Shown here: piece after piece, positions 1-7,707 of the stretch
How the letters are laid out: the number at the start of each line of letters is the position of its first letter
How positions within the stretch are numbered: position 1 is the stretch's first letter
Source of the DNA: Roseiarcus sp963775575
GTDB taxonomy: Bacteria > Pseudomonadota > Alphaproteobacteria > Rhizobiales > Beijerinckiaceae
Assembly: GCA_963775575.1 (NCBI GenBank)
Contig: CAVZJG010000002.1
Span: forward strand, 1 to 64,000
Direction of reading: 5' to 3'
Length of the DNA: 64,000 bases
Notes under the pieces: model-generated
Databases searched by the model: none
The model's input: only the letters and a program-made list of their open reading frames with translations
What the model was told of the DNA's origin: nothing
Program-made: the position numbers and the translations under genes

Positions 1-408
1 CAACGCGCAGTCGCGGTCCGATCCGGAAACGAACAGCCGATGCAGCGCGGCGACGAACACCGCCCGCTCGACCGGGAACTCGAACGCGCGCTCCTTCAAC
101 AGATCGCCGAGAACCTCGGCGACGCCGAGCCGCTCCCAGATCTTGCCGAACAGCAGCGGCCCGCCAATCCGCTTGGCCGCGATCGACAAGGCCCCGTCGG
201 CGTCCTCGTCGAGCGCATGGATGAGCAACACCTGATCGGTGAGCTTGGCGCCCGAGGCGATGAGCGAGGCGAGCCCGCCGGAGGCGACCAGTTCGTCGGC
301 GCGCCCCGGATTGGCGACGACGGACTGACGCACGGCGCCGCCGATGCGCTTGTTCTCGACGATCTGCACGTAAGTGCGCTCGCCCGACCTCTTGAAGCGG
401 AAGAACAT
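1..408 (-). CDS. IS1634-like family transposase, N-terminal part (runs off the window)
   Basis: The reverse strand reads open from an ATG at 408 to the window edge, giving 136 codons. It begins MFFRFKRSGERTYVQIVENK, followed by a segment reading GAVRQSVVANPGR. This is the usual opening of long IS1634/IS1549-type DDE transposases, which start with a short beta-rich segment and then a helical part ahead of the catalytic core. The catalytic residues lie outside the window, so activity cannot be judged. The family call rests on the N-terminal pattern only. The sequence between 409 and the IS3 element should include one end of this element, but I could not define a terminal repeat. Confidence 0.6.
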   Translation of the reverse strand, partial: MFFRFKRSGERTYVQIVENKRIGGAVRQSVVANPGRADELVASGGLASLIASGAKLTDQVLLIHALDEDADGALSIAAKRIGGPLLFGKIWERLGVAEVLGDLLKERAFEFPVERAVFVAALHRLFVSGSDRDCAL

Positions 409-715
409 GGCGGCCCCAAAGCAGAGCACCACAGAATCCGATTCGCAATCAATTATCAAGCCGAAATATTGTGCAAACGTGCCACCACGTTTGGCGAAAA
501 TGCCCGATCGCCGTCAATAATATCAACAGGTTGCGAGCGCGAAGACCCGTTTACTGTTCAAGTCGGGTCTGGCGCCGACTGCGGGTCGCGAAATTGGGCA
601 ATTCCTATCCTGTCCCCGTAAGTTGTAAGTGGCCCATAAGTGGCCAGGGCTTCGTTCGCCGGCCGATGCCGGCCCATTAAGGGGTTGAGTCAAGCGTCAA
701 CGTAACGGTGGGTTG
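409..715. other. Intergenic stretch without a gene, between two IS elements
   Basis: No convincing coding sequence was found here. It has lower GC content than its surroundings around 440-640. It should contain the outer end of the IS1634-like element and it contains one copy of a 44-bp sequence (647-690) that recurs at 5171-5214. Confidence 0.5.
647..690 (+). repeat. 44-bp direct repeat, copy 1 (copy 2 at 5171-5214)
   Basis: The two copies match at about 39 of 44 positions by eye, beginning GGGCTTCG and ending AGGGGTTGAGT, in the same orientation. They flank the segment that carries the IS3 element, the hemG-like gene, the palindrome, the IS630 element and the cytochrome gene. Origin unknown. 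Confidence 0.7.
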
Positions 716-733
716 AATTGGGGAATTCGTATC

Positions 734-758
734 TGGAGTGGACCCCGAAGTTGAGACA
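734..758 (+). repeat. IS3 left terminal inverted repeat (core)
   Basis: This 25-bp segment pairs with 2131-2155 (19/25 identical when reversed). Similarity extends outwards to about 716, as AATTCGTAT followed by one extra base on this side. Confidence 0.8.
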
Positions 759-794
759 CGGGTAAAAGGGTGACATGGCTTCCGAGGAGGAACC

Positions 795-1232
795 ATGTCG
801 GAACCGGGCAAGAGTCCGCGGCAGTTTTCGGAGGCGTTCAAGGAAGCCGCGGTGCGGCGGCTGGAAGCTGGCGAGAAGATTGCCGCGGTGGCCGCGGCGA
901 TTGGGGTCAAGCGGAAGCTTTTGTATCAGTGGCGCAACGCTTGGCGGGCGATGGGGTCGGCCGGGTTCAACCGCAAACGCGGGCGGAAGCCGGGCTGGAA
1001 GGCCGCCGAAGCCTGCGCGGCGGTCGCTCCGTCGTCCTCTCCGGACGCCGTCGCGCCCGCTGCGCAGGCTTCGCAGGAGCTGAGGAAAGCGCAGGCCCGC
1101 ATTGCCGAACTGGAACGGCTGATCGGGCGTCAGCAGGCGGATCTGCATTTTTTTCGCGAAGCCTTGCGGCTCTGGGACGCGACGCCCCCGAACGGCGGCG
1201 CGCCCATCTCTACGCGGTCGTCGAAAAAATGA
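795..1232 (+). CDS. IS3-family transposase OrfA (HTH subunit)
   Basis: This 145-residue protein has a helix-turn-helix near residues 10-50 (FSEAFKEAAVRRLEAG, then AAVAAAIGVKRKLLYQWRNAW). Its C-terminal part, around residues 92-125, has a leucine-zipper-like stretch (LRKAQARIAELERLIGRQQ) that mediates OrfA/OrfB multimerisation in this family. It binds the terminal repeats and regulates transposition. The start ATG at 795 follows GGAGGA. The stop TGA at 1230-1232 overlaps the OrfB ATG (ATGA) and is preceded by a run of six A, so OrfAB could be made by a -1 frameshift, as is well known for IS3 elements. Confidence 0.88.
   Translation: MSEPGKSPRQFSEAFKEAAVRRLEAGEKIAAVAAAIGVKRKLLYQWRNAWRAMGSAGFNRKRGRKPGWKAAEACAAVAPSSSPDAVAPAAQASQELRKAQARIAELERLIGRQQADLHFFREALRLWDATPPNGGAPISTRSSKK
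1223..1232 (+). other. Candidate -1 programmed frameshift window / coupled restart (IS3 OrfA-OrfB)
   Basis: The last OrfA codons read TCG AAA AAA TGA. The A6 run at 1224-1229 lies directly before the OrfA stop, and OrfB is in the -1 frame with its ATG at 1229. This is the layout of IS3-family A-rich slippery sites. It could equally act only by translational coupling. Confidence 0.5.
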
Positions 1233-2128
1233 CCGCCGACGAGTCGCAAGGCTTTCTCGAAGACGACGCCAACGTCCGGCGCCTGTGCGCCCTCGGGGAC
1301 GTGTCGCGCGCGGGCTACTACCGCCATTTCGGCCCGCACGCTCCCGCCCGCGCGGACGCCGATCTGCGCGATCTCATCCAACGCGAAGCGCTCGCTCATC
1401 GCCATTACGGCTATCGTCGCGTCACGCAGGCGCTGCGCCGGCAAGGCCTGATCGTCAACGCCAAGCGGGTGCTCAGGCTGATGCGCGAAGACAACCTGCT
1501 CAGCCTGCGCGCCAAGCCCTTCGTCCCGCGCACGAGCGACAGCCGGCATGGCTTCGCGATCCGGCCAAACCTCGCCCGCGCGCTGCGTCCCAGCGGCCTC
1601 GACCAGCTCTGGGTCGCCGACATCACCTACATCAGGCTGGCCGAGGACTTCGTCTATCTGGCCGTCGTCATCGACGCGTTCTCGCGCAAAGTGGTGGGCT
1701 GGGCGCTCGCCGGCCATCTCGAGGCTTCGCTCGCCCTTGAGGCGCTTGATCAGGCGCTCGCGGCGCGCCAGCCCCAGCCCGAAAGTCTCATCCACCACTC
1801 CGACCGCGGCGTGCAGTATGCGTGTTCCGACTATGTCGAACGGCTGGAGGCGCGCAAAATCGTCATCAGCATGAGCCGGCCCGGCAACCCTTACGACAAC
1901 GCCAAGGCCGAGAGCTTCATGAAGACGCTGAAAGCCGAGGAGGTGAACGGCAAGGCCTACGCCAACATCGACGACGCCCGTCGGCAGATCGGCGCCTTCA
2001 TCGAGACCATCTACAATCGTCAGCGCCTGCACTCGGCGCTGGGCTACAAACCGCCGGTCGAGTTCGAAGCCGAACTGCGGCCGGTCGCGCCAACGCTGAA
2101 CCAGGACGAAGCCCTGTCACTCAATTAG
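1229..2128 (+). CDS. IS3-family transposase OrfB (DDE integrase domain)
   Basis: This frame of about 299 residues starts at ATG 1229, overlapping the OrfA stop. After an HTH_21-like segment (residues about 50-90, HYGYRRVTQALRRQG) comes an rve-type integrase core. The DDE residues are visible as WVADITY, HHSDRGVQY and NAKAESFMKTLK, the last giving the catalytic Glu 35 residues after the second Asp in the normal arrangement. The end carries the RLHSALGYKPPVEFE motif found near the C-terminus of IS3 integrases. The frame is intact. It catalyses IS strand transfer, probably as an OrfAB fusion. The frame is open upstream as far as 770, but that part overlaps OrfA and is a shadow. Confidence 0.92.
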   Translation: MTADESQGFLEDDANVRRLCALGDVSRAGYYRHFGPHAPARADADLRDLIQREALAHRHYGYRRVTQALRRQGLIVNAKRVLRLMREDNLLSLRAKPFVPRTSDSRHGFAIRPNLARALRPSGLDQLWVADITYIRLAEDFVYLAVVIDAFSRKVVGWALAGHLEASLALEALDQALAARQPQPESLIHHSDRGVQYACSDYVERLEARKIVISMSRPGNPYDNAKAESFMKTLKAEEVNGKAYANIDDARRQIGAFIETIYNRQRLHSALGYKPPVEFEAELRPVAPTLNQDEALSLN

Positions 2129-2130
2129 CG

Positions 2131-2155
2131 TGTCTCACCAGAGGGGTGCAGTCCA
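2131..2155 (-). repeat. IS3 right terminal inverted repeat (core)
   Basis: Reverse complement of the left core repeat, 19/25 identical. The pairing continues outwards through ATACGAATT to about 2173. Confidence 0.8.
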
Positions 2156-2344
2156 ATACGAATTGCACAATTTCGCGACCCGCGGTCGGCGCTGGACCTT
2201 CTCGACCGGAGCCGCCGCGCCCCTCTCCGTCACACGCCAAGCCGGTGCCGATCCAACTCTGGAAATGAGGGAGATCCGGGCCTGTCGCCGTATTCCGCGC
2301 GCCGTCTGGGCGAGACGGGCGTTGCGATCGGTCGCCCCCTCCCG

Positions 2345-2896
2345 TCAGCTTGGCGACGGCGCCGTGCGGTCGAAGAGGTCGGCGATCCGCAGCGCGACGT
2401 CGTCGACCCGATTCCACGGCGTATATTCGACGGAGGCCCCGAGATCGGTCGGGCCGCCCGTCAGCGTCATGATGAAGCGGATCATTTGCCGGTCCAGCCA
2501 GCCGTAACGCGCATAATCCAGGCGTCCGGCGATGGCCAGCGCGAGCGCCGGAGCAAGCCGGCGCCCGGCGATCGATCGGCGAAGATAGACGTTGCCCTCG
2601 GCGGTGTCCTTGCCCGGCTTTCTCGCCGTCAAATTGACGGAGAGAAAGACCAACGGAGGCGGAGCGCGCAGCGTCTGGTAGATCGCCAGAAACTGCTCTG
2701 CTTCCGGGAGATGCCGGCCATAACGCACGGCCGCCACGACCGTCGCCAGCCGCGCCTCCGCCAGCCTTCGGGGCGCCGGCAAGCCCGCCGCCAGACTCTG
2801 CGGCGAAGCGGGGATTCCCCTCTCGGCGAGGCGGCTGGCGATGCGCTCGGCGATGCGCCGCGATTGGCCGTCGCGGGTGGCGTAGTAGAGTTGCAT
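2345..2896 (-). CDS. hemG: Menaquinone-dependent protoporphyrinogen IX dehydrogenase-like flavodoxin (HemG)
   Basis: This 183-residue flavodoxin-fold protein is nearly the same length as E. coli HemG (181) and resembles it along its length. It has an FMN phosphate-binding loop at the N-terminus (YATRDGQSRRIAERI), a central VRYGRHLPEAEQFL, FLSVNLTARKPGKD, YARYGWLDRQMIRFIM in the C-terminal half (the HemG counterpart reads YRWYDRFMIKLIM), and a final VEYTPWNRVDDVA. HemG oxidises protoporphyrinogen IX to protoporphyrin IX with quinone as acceptor, at the inner membrane. The gene stands alone between an IS3 and an IS630 element. Most alphaproteobacteria are known for HemJ or HemY, so acquisition by transfer is plausible. 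Function is inferred from family resemblance. Confidence 0.85.
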   Translation of the reverse strand: MQLYYATRDGQSRRIAERIASRLAERGIPASPQSLAAGLPAPRRLAEARLATVVAAVRYGRHLPEAEQFLAIYQTLRAPPPLVFLSVNLTARKPGKDTAEGNVYLRRSIAGRRLAPALALAIAGRLDYARYGWLDRQMIRFIMTLTGGPTDLGASVEYTPWNRVDDVALRIADLFDRTAPSPS

Positions 2897-3078
2897 ATTT
2901 CGACCGAGGCGATGAGGAGAGCAAAGTATGGGCCGATCGGCGAGGCGACGCCACTGCCGTCGCCGGCAAGTTCCGAGCGACGGCGCGCTCTTTGCGGAAC
3001 AGGCGCGAGCCGGGGCGGCCCGACATCGGCCAAAAAGGGCGTCGCCCCGCCGTGCGCCGCGGCGCGTCGGCGAGGGCG

Positions 3079-3235
3079 AGAGCGTGTTGTCTTTAGATTG
3101 AAACAGGCCTCCGCCGTCATTGCGAGCGACAGCGAAGCAATCCAGACTAAGCCGCCGCCGCGAACCTTAAGTCTGGATTGCTTCGCTTTGCTCGCAATGA
3201 CGGCTGAGGTGATTCGACTTAAACCCACATGCTCT
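3079..3235. repeat. Composite palindromic intergenic element (REP/MITE-like)
   Basis: The core arms lie at about 3113-3150 and 3169-3205 (GTCATTGCGAGCGACAGCGA facing its complement) and enclose a 20-base GC-rich loop. A weaker outer inverted repeat (AGAGCGTGTTGTCTTTAGAT at 3079 onwards against the complement at 3211-3235) extends the palindrome. A relative of the core lies at 22167-22251. The IS630 element begins two bases after the right end. Confidence 0.75.
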
Positions 3236-3236
3236 A

Positions 3237-4408
3237 GTGTCCCGATCGAGAAATACGTGCGATCATTCGCCTGCTGATTTGCGGAGGGATGATCGATGGG
3301 AAAGCGGGCGGCTAGGATTCGTCTGACGGACGACGAGCGCACTGAACTGGAAAGCCTGGCGTCGCGTCGTCGGACGGCGCAGGGTTTGGCTCAGCGCGCG
3401 CGGATCATATTGTTGGCGGCGCGAGACGCCGAGAACCTGACGATTTGTCAGCAGTTGGGGGTGGCGCCCAATACCGTCGGCAAGTGGCGACGGCGGTTTG
3501 CCGAACGTCGTGTCGAGGGACTGCTGGACGAGCCGCGCCCTGGAGCCCCGCGACGGATCAGCGACATGGAGATCGCTGAAACAATTCGCCTGACCCTGGA
3601 GACGACGCCGGAGAACGCGACCCACTGGAGTCTTCGATCGATGGCGCGCGCCGTCGGGTTTGCGCCTTCGACGATCCATCGGATTTGGCAGGCGTTCAAC
3701 CTTCAACCGCATCGCACCAAGACGTTCAAGCTTTCGAGCGACCCGCTCTTTGTCGAGAAAGTTCGCGATATCGTCGGACTGTACTTGGCCCCGCCCGAGC
3801 GGGCCATCGTTCTCTGCGTCGATGAAAAGAGCCATATCCAGGCGTTGGACCGGACTCAGCCTCTACTTCCCCTGCGCCCCGGTCAGGTCGAGCGGCGCAC
3901 GCATGACTACACGCGCCATGGAACCCTCTCCCTGTTCGCCGCCCTCGACACCGCCACCGGCAAAGTGATCGGGCGATGCTATCCGCGCCACCGCGGACGC
4001 GAATTCTTGAGCTTCCTGCGCGAGATCGAACGCAACGTTCCAAGCGATCTCGATATCCACCTCGTCATGGACAACTACGCCACCCACAAGACCCCGGCGA
4101 TCCGGAAATGGCTCGGCGCACGGCCGCGATGGCGCGTCCATTTCACGCCGACATCGAGTTCTTGGATCAATCAGGTCGAGCAATTCTTCGCCGACATCAC
4201 CGATCGCCAAATACGGCGAGGCGTCCACCGCTCCACCGTCGAATTGGAAGCCGCCATCCGCGCTTACATCGAGGCCGTCAATTGCAATCCAAGGCCCTTC
4301 CGATGGACAAAATCCGCAGACGATATCCTCGCCAGCATAAAGCGCTTCTGCTTGAAAACCCTCACCATCGCACAAGCCCAAATCGCAGCTAACTCGGAAT
4401 CAGGACAC
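3237..4408 (+). mobile_element. IS630-family insertion sequence flanked by TA
   Basis: The element begins GTGTCC at 3237 and ends GGACAC at 4408. The ends are inverted (GTGTCCCGAT against GTGTCCTGAT), and TA dinucleotides flank both ends (3235-3236 and 4409-4410), the hallmark of IS630/Tc1 insertion with TA duplication. It carries a single uninterrupted transposase gene. Confidence 0.88.
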
Positions 4409-4411
4409 TAG
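3296..4411 (+). CDS. IS630-family transposase (DDE)
   Basis: This 371-residue transposase has an N-terminal helix-turn-helix region (residues about 25-75, RARIILLAARDAENLTICQQ then NTVGKWRRRF) and a second DNA-binding segment (WSLRSMARAVGFAPSTIHRIW). The DDE core shows the catalytic residues in ERAIVLCVDEKSHIQALD, HLVMDNYATHKTP and SSSWINQVEQFFADIT. The length is normal for the family. The stop codon TAG at 4409-4411 consists of the TA target duplication plus the first flanking base, so the element itself does not encode a full stop. Confidence 0.92.
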   Translation: MGKRAARIRLTDDERTELESLASRRRTAQGLAQRARIILLAARDAENLTICQQLGVAPNTVGKWRRRFAERRVEGLLDEPRPGAPRRISDMEIAETIRLTLETTPENATHWSLRSMARAVGFAPSTIHRIWQAFNLQPHRTKTFKLSSDPLFVEKVRDIVGLYLAPPERAIVLCVDEKSHIQALDRTQPLLPLRPGQVERRTHDYTRHGTLSLFAALDTATGKVIGRCYPRHRGREFLSFLREIERNVPSDLDIHLVMDNYATHKTPAIRKWLGARPRWRVHFTPTSSSWINQVEQFFADITDRQIRRGVHRSTVELEAAIRAYIEAVNCNPRPFRWTKSADDILASIKRFCLKTLTIAQAQIAANSESGH

Positions 4412-4533
4412 GGGTCGCGCCCCCGCAGGCCGTCGCCAAGGGTTATCGCGGCGCATTCCCGTCAGGGTGGCGTGACTCCATACAAATTCGGCCGCGAGAG
4501 TCGCGAAGGGCGAGCTTAACCCCGCGCCAAGGC

Positions 4534-4986
4534 TCAGTTGTCTTTCGCGCCGTCAAAAATCCACGTGCGGATGGTGTCTCGATCGCAGACCGACAGTTGC
4601 TTCTTGCCATGCGGCATACGAAGTTCCGCAGCGCCGCTCCAATCGAGCAATCTCATCAGGTTGCTCGTCTCGGGATCGCCGGGAACCACCATCGGGCCAT
4701 ACTTGGTGCCCGTCATCACGCCCTGATACGACGTCAAGTCCAATCCGCTTTGTTCGTATCCCTCTCCGCCCGGCTGATGGCAGCTGGTGCATCGAAATTT
4801 CAGCAGCGGCAGGACGTCTTCGGAGAAACTCACGCGCGGCGCCAGCGCCGGCGCCGCTTGAGCCTGGCATAGAGGCGATTGGCTTCCGCCGCCGGCGAGA
4901 ATCATCGCCGACAGCGCTGCCGCCGCCCCCAGAGCCAGTGTGAATGCAACTTTCAAGGCGGCCTCCGTGCGGAAACGCTTCAGCAC
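4534..4986 (-). CDS. Small exported c-type cytochrome-like protein
   Basis: The 150-residue product starts with a signal peptide: a basic MLKRFRTEAALK, then a hydrophobic stretch, then QAQA. The mature part opens with VSFSEDVLPLLKFRCTSCHQ, which holds one CxxCH haem-binding site (about residues 66-70). A later WSGAAELRMPHGKK segment may give the axial methionine. This matches the single-haem cytochrome domain seen in surface-layer and planctomycete-type cytochromes. The location should be the periplasm. No redox partner gene adjoins, so the electron donor or acceptor is unknown. The gene lies just beyond the IS630 element. Confidence 0.75.
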   Translation of the reverse strand: MLKRFRTEAALKVAFTLALGAAAALSAMILAGGGSQSPLCQAQAAPALAPRVSFSEDVLPLLKFRCTSCHQPGGEGYEQSGLDLTSYQGVMTGTKYGPMVVPGDPETSNLMRLLDWSGAAELRMPHGKKQLSVCDRDTIRTWIFDGAKDN

Positions 4987-5170
4987 TTGTCATCAGCGGC
5001 GAAGAAACGGCAAGTCGGCATGACGGAGATGGCGGTCGGCTCCGACGCCAATGTGCAATAGCTTGGCATTCCTGGCAAGGCCGAGATCGAGGCCGGCTCG
5101 TCGGAATTCGCCGCGCCGCCGTCGAGGCCCGGTTGGCAGGACCAGCGATGGGCCAAAGGCCGGCGAGCGT

Positions 5171-5214
5171 GGGCTTCGCTCGCCAGCCGATGCCGACCTA
5201 TTGAGGGGTTGAGT
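5171..5214 (+). repeat. 44-bp direct repeat, copy 2 (copy 1 at 647-690)
   Basis: Same orientation and about 39/44 identity to copy 1. It lies upstream of a secreted-protein gene, outside the IS-rich block. Confidence 0.7.
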
Positions 5215-5385
5215 ATTGTCGCCGTAACCCCTGTCACCATAACCCGGGCTTGCGAGGAAGCCCAAGAAGTTGCAAGTTGGGCTTGGACCGGCGGCCATCT
5301 GGAGAATGTCGGTTACGGATATTTGCCTATCTTGTTTCGATCATGGACCCGCGCCCACAGGGCTCGCGTTTCAAGGGACAAGAAT

Positions 5386-5949
5386 GTGACGAAACCAAGC
5401 TCCCTCCTATTCGTCGCTGTCGTCGCCGTGAGCAGCCTGCAAATGGCGTCGGCGGATCAATCCAGCCAAACGGCCACCGCGTTGCGCGGAAACTCGATCA
5501 CCTTGAGTTGGACCAGCGCCAAGAGGATCAGAGGAATATCGGGACCGAGCGTCGGGCGAGAGTACAACGCCAAAGATTCCCTCAATCTCAAAGTTTACGT
5601 AAATCTTCAGGGGCGTGTTTTCAGTTCGTTTGATGCGCACGGCAGGATAAACGGGGAACCTACCTCCTTCCAAGATTCGGAAAGCAGGAATACGACGCTG
5701 CGTTGGCGCTTCGAGAACTCTGCTCTCGTCGCTGACCAAGCGTTTGTCCGAGGCGAAAGAAGGATAATCGTCAGTTCCAACGACGGGTTCAAGACCTGCT
5801 CGCTCGACCTAATCTACGGTATACAAGGCGGGGCAGCGCCTTTGGTCGTCCATGGAATGGGGTTGGATACGACGGACTACGAAATTATCGACAATGAGAT
5901 ATCCGCGAAAAGTTGTTCGGTACAACAGGGTAATGCCTTTTCGCGGTGA
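5386..5949 (+). CDS. Secreted protein of unknown function
   Basis: I take a GTG start at 5386 because it follows AAGGGA at a suitable distance and opens a clear signal peptide: a Lys-containing N-terminus, LLFVAVVAVSSLQ, then cleavage after ASA. The product is 187 residues. The mature part is rich in Ser, Asn and beta-type residues, with NSITLSWTSAKRI near its start and two cysteines (FKTCSLDL and KSCSVQQ) that could form a disulfide. I do not recognise a family. An Ig-like fold is possible, and the distant protein at 23919-24383 has a loosely similar layout. The base composition is less GC-rich than the neighbours, suggesting acquired DNA. Confidence 0.6.
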   Translation: MTKPSSLLFVAVVAVSSLQMASADQSSQTATALRGNSITLSWTSAKRIRGISGPSVGREYNAKDSLNLKVYVNLQGRVFSSFDAHGRINGEPTSFQDSESRNTTLRWRFENSALVADQAFVRGERRIIVSSNDGFKTCSLDLIYGIQGGAAPLVVHGMGLDTTDYEIIDNEISAKSCSVQQGNAFSR

Positions 5950-6225
5950 TCAAAATGGGTCTCCCCTTCTCAGGTTAGCATTCGATCTGACGGCAGTCAG
6001 CTCCCGCCTTCGCCGTCAAACCGCATCAGAGAGGCGCGGCCGTAGCGGCGCCTCGCTGACGCGGCGCGGTCCGTTCCGGACCCACGCGCCGGCCGCCGTC
6101 GCAACAGGACAGAAAACGGCGCCCAAGCCGTTGGCGTTGTCCAGGATGAGACACGGATAGGCCTTTTGTGATCTGACGGCCGCGACGGATCGAACCGACG
6201 ACCGCGCGCGAGGCGGCCCTCGCCC

Positions 6226-7614
6226 TCACGCCGCGTCGGCGAGCGCGGCGAGCATGTCCTCGGGCAATTGCACCGGCGGCGCCAAGTCTTCTTCGCCTTC
6301 CGGGTCGAGCGCAAGGGACGGCGACGGCGCCAGCGGCGCGTCGCATTCCTCCAGCGCGGCGGCCACCGCCTCGATCAGCAACGGCGCGTAGCTCGGCGCC
6401 TCAGGCCGCGGGAGGGCGAGCGGCGGCGGGACCGCGTCCGCGGCGCCGCGAGCGAATTCGCGCGCGTCCTCGCGCGCGGCTTCGCTGGCGAGGCGCCATA
6501 GCAGCGACTGGATCGGCGCGAGGCCGGCGCCGCCGCGGGCCTCGCAGGCCTCGATCACCCGCTCGGCCAGGGCGCGCGAAATCCTGTCGCCGCGGGCGGG
6601 CCGCAAGGCCTCGACGCCCGCCAAGGCGGCGCGGAAGGCGGGCAGGAACGCGAGCGGCAACCGCGCCCTTTCATAGAGCGCGGCGAAGCCGTGGCCGGCG
6701 GGGTTGGCCGCGAAGGCGGCGACCCGCCGCGCCGGAAGGCCGGAAATCTCGGCGAGCGCCTGGACGAAGAAGCCGCGGTCGCCGCAGAGCAACGCGCGCA
6801 TCAGCACGGCGACGGTCAGCGTTCCCCCCGCGCGCATGCGGCGCACGAGTTCGCCGAGCTGCTCGTCGTCGCTGGCGCGCGCGATCGTGACGGTCGCCTG
6901 TTCACGTGCGTCGCGCGCGATGCGTTCGGCGCGCTCTGGGCTGAGCCAATCGCAGCGCGCGGCGAAGTCGGCGAGCGAGCGCGCGGTCGCCGCCGCCAGC
7001 TCGTTGCGCAGCGCCGGGGGAAGCCCGGGGCGCGACAGCAGCGCCTCGCGCATCTCGGCGTCGTCGCCAAACCGCTCGAAGATGCGCCACAGCGCGCTTC
7101 GCGGCAGTTCGGCCTCGAGATTGCCGGCGAGAACCAGGACCGCTTCGCGCTGGCCGATTTCGGCGAGCGCCGCGGCGACGCCGGCGGAAAGGCGCGGACG
7201 CCGCGCCAGGGCGGTCTGCGCCGCCAGGTCGCCGACCGCGGCGCAATCGACCAGTTCCGCGTCGGCGAGCGCCGGCGAGCGTTCGAGAACGACGCTCGCC
7301 ACTTCCGATTGATCGCCGGCGAGCGCGAGCACGATATGGCGCGGCGCCTCGGCGGCGCTCGCCAGCGCTTCGGCGAGGGCGCGGCGCACCAGCGCGGAAG
7401 GGTCGTCGAGCGCCGTCGTCAGGCCGAGCGCCGCCTCGGCGCGCGTTTGCGGGGTAAGATCGGAATAGAGATAGGCGCGCGCCAGCGCGCTCACGGCGTC
7501 GGCGCGGCCTTCCGCGTCGGCCCGTTGCGCCCAGGCGAGGAATCGTCGCACAATGCCGGGCTCGCCGGCGTCGAGGGCCTGCGGCCGTTCGGCGACGGCT
7601 TCGCTCTCTCTCAC
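6226..7614 (-). CDS. DUF2336 domain protein
   Basis: A GTG start at 7614 preceded by GGAG opens this 462-residue protein. It is almost wholly helical and Ala/Leu/Arg-rich, with HEAT-like repeated pairs (residues about 40-200: RRALAEALASAAEAPRHIVL, then ALAGDQSEVASVVLERSP, and later units). This is the pattern of DUF2336 proteins, which are common in alphaproteobacteria. Some carry regulatory roles, but their biochemical activity is not settled. The C-terminal 70 residues are low-complexity, Pro- and Glu-rich, and end LPEDMLAALADAA. It has no signal peptide, so it should be cytoplasmic. It is monocistronic and divergent from the CitE-like gene. Confidence 0.75.
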   Translation of the reverse strand: MRESEAVAERPQALDAGEPGIVRRFLAWAQRADAEGRADAVSALARAYLYSDLTPQTRAEAALGLTTALDDPSALVRRALAEALASAAEAPRHIVLALAGDQSEVASVVLERSPALADAELVDCAAVGDLAAQTALARRPRLSAGVAAALAEIGQREAVLVLAGNLEAELPRSALWRIFERFGDDAEMREALLSRPGLPPALRNELAAATARSLADFAARCDWLSPERAERIARDAREQATVTIARASDDEQLGELVRRMRAGGTLTVAVLMRALLCGDRGFFVQALAEISGLPARRVAAFAANPAGHGFAALYERARLPLAFLPAFRAALAGVEALRPARGDRISRALAERVIEACEARGGAGLAPIQSLLWRLASEAAREDAREFARGAADAVPPPLALPRPEAPSYAPLLIEAVAAALEECDAPLAPSPSLALDPEGEEDLAPPVQLPEDMLAALADAA

Positions 7615-7707
7615 CTCCGGCTCCCAAGCGTTCGCGAATTGATCATCCCCTCATTCATCGCCATTTACGGTAAACGGCCGATTAAGAGGGCGCCAACGAG
7701 GCCCAAA

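Larger units (their letters stand above)
716..2173 (+). mobile_element. IS3-family insertion sequence with long imperfect terminal inverted repeats
   Basis: The element has two consecutive overlapping reading frames (orfA, orfB) typical of IS3. The inner terminal repeats lie at 734-758 and 2131-2155 and match at 19 of 25 positions, both starting with TGGA at the outer side and ending TGAGACA at the inner side. The match continues outwards through AATTCGTAT to about 716 and 2173 with one single-base gap. The precise outer end is therefore uncertain, and I could not identify a target duplication. Both frames look intact, so the copy may be functional or recently so. Confidence 0.8.

Noticed and set aside
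1148..1154. T7 run as the main IS3 frameshift site
   Set aside because: Frameshifting here would skip the OrfA end, and the A6 run at the stop fits the usual layout better; kept only as an alternative.
734..4408. Composite transposon formed by the IS3 and IS630 elements around hemG
   Set aside because: The two elements belong to different families with different ends, so they cannot mobilise the gene jointly.
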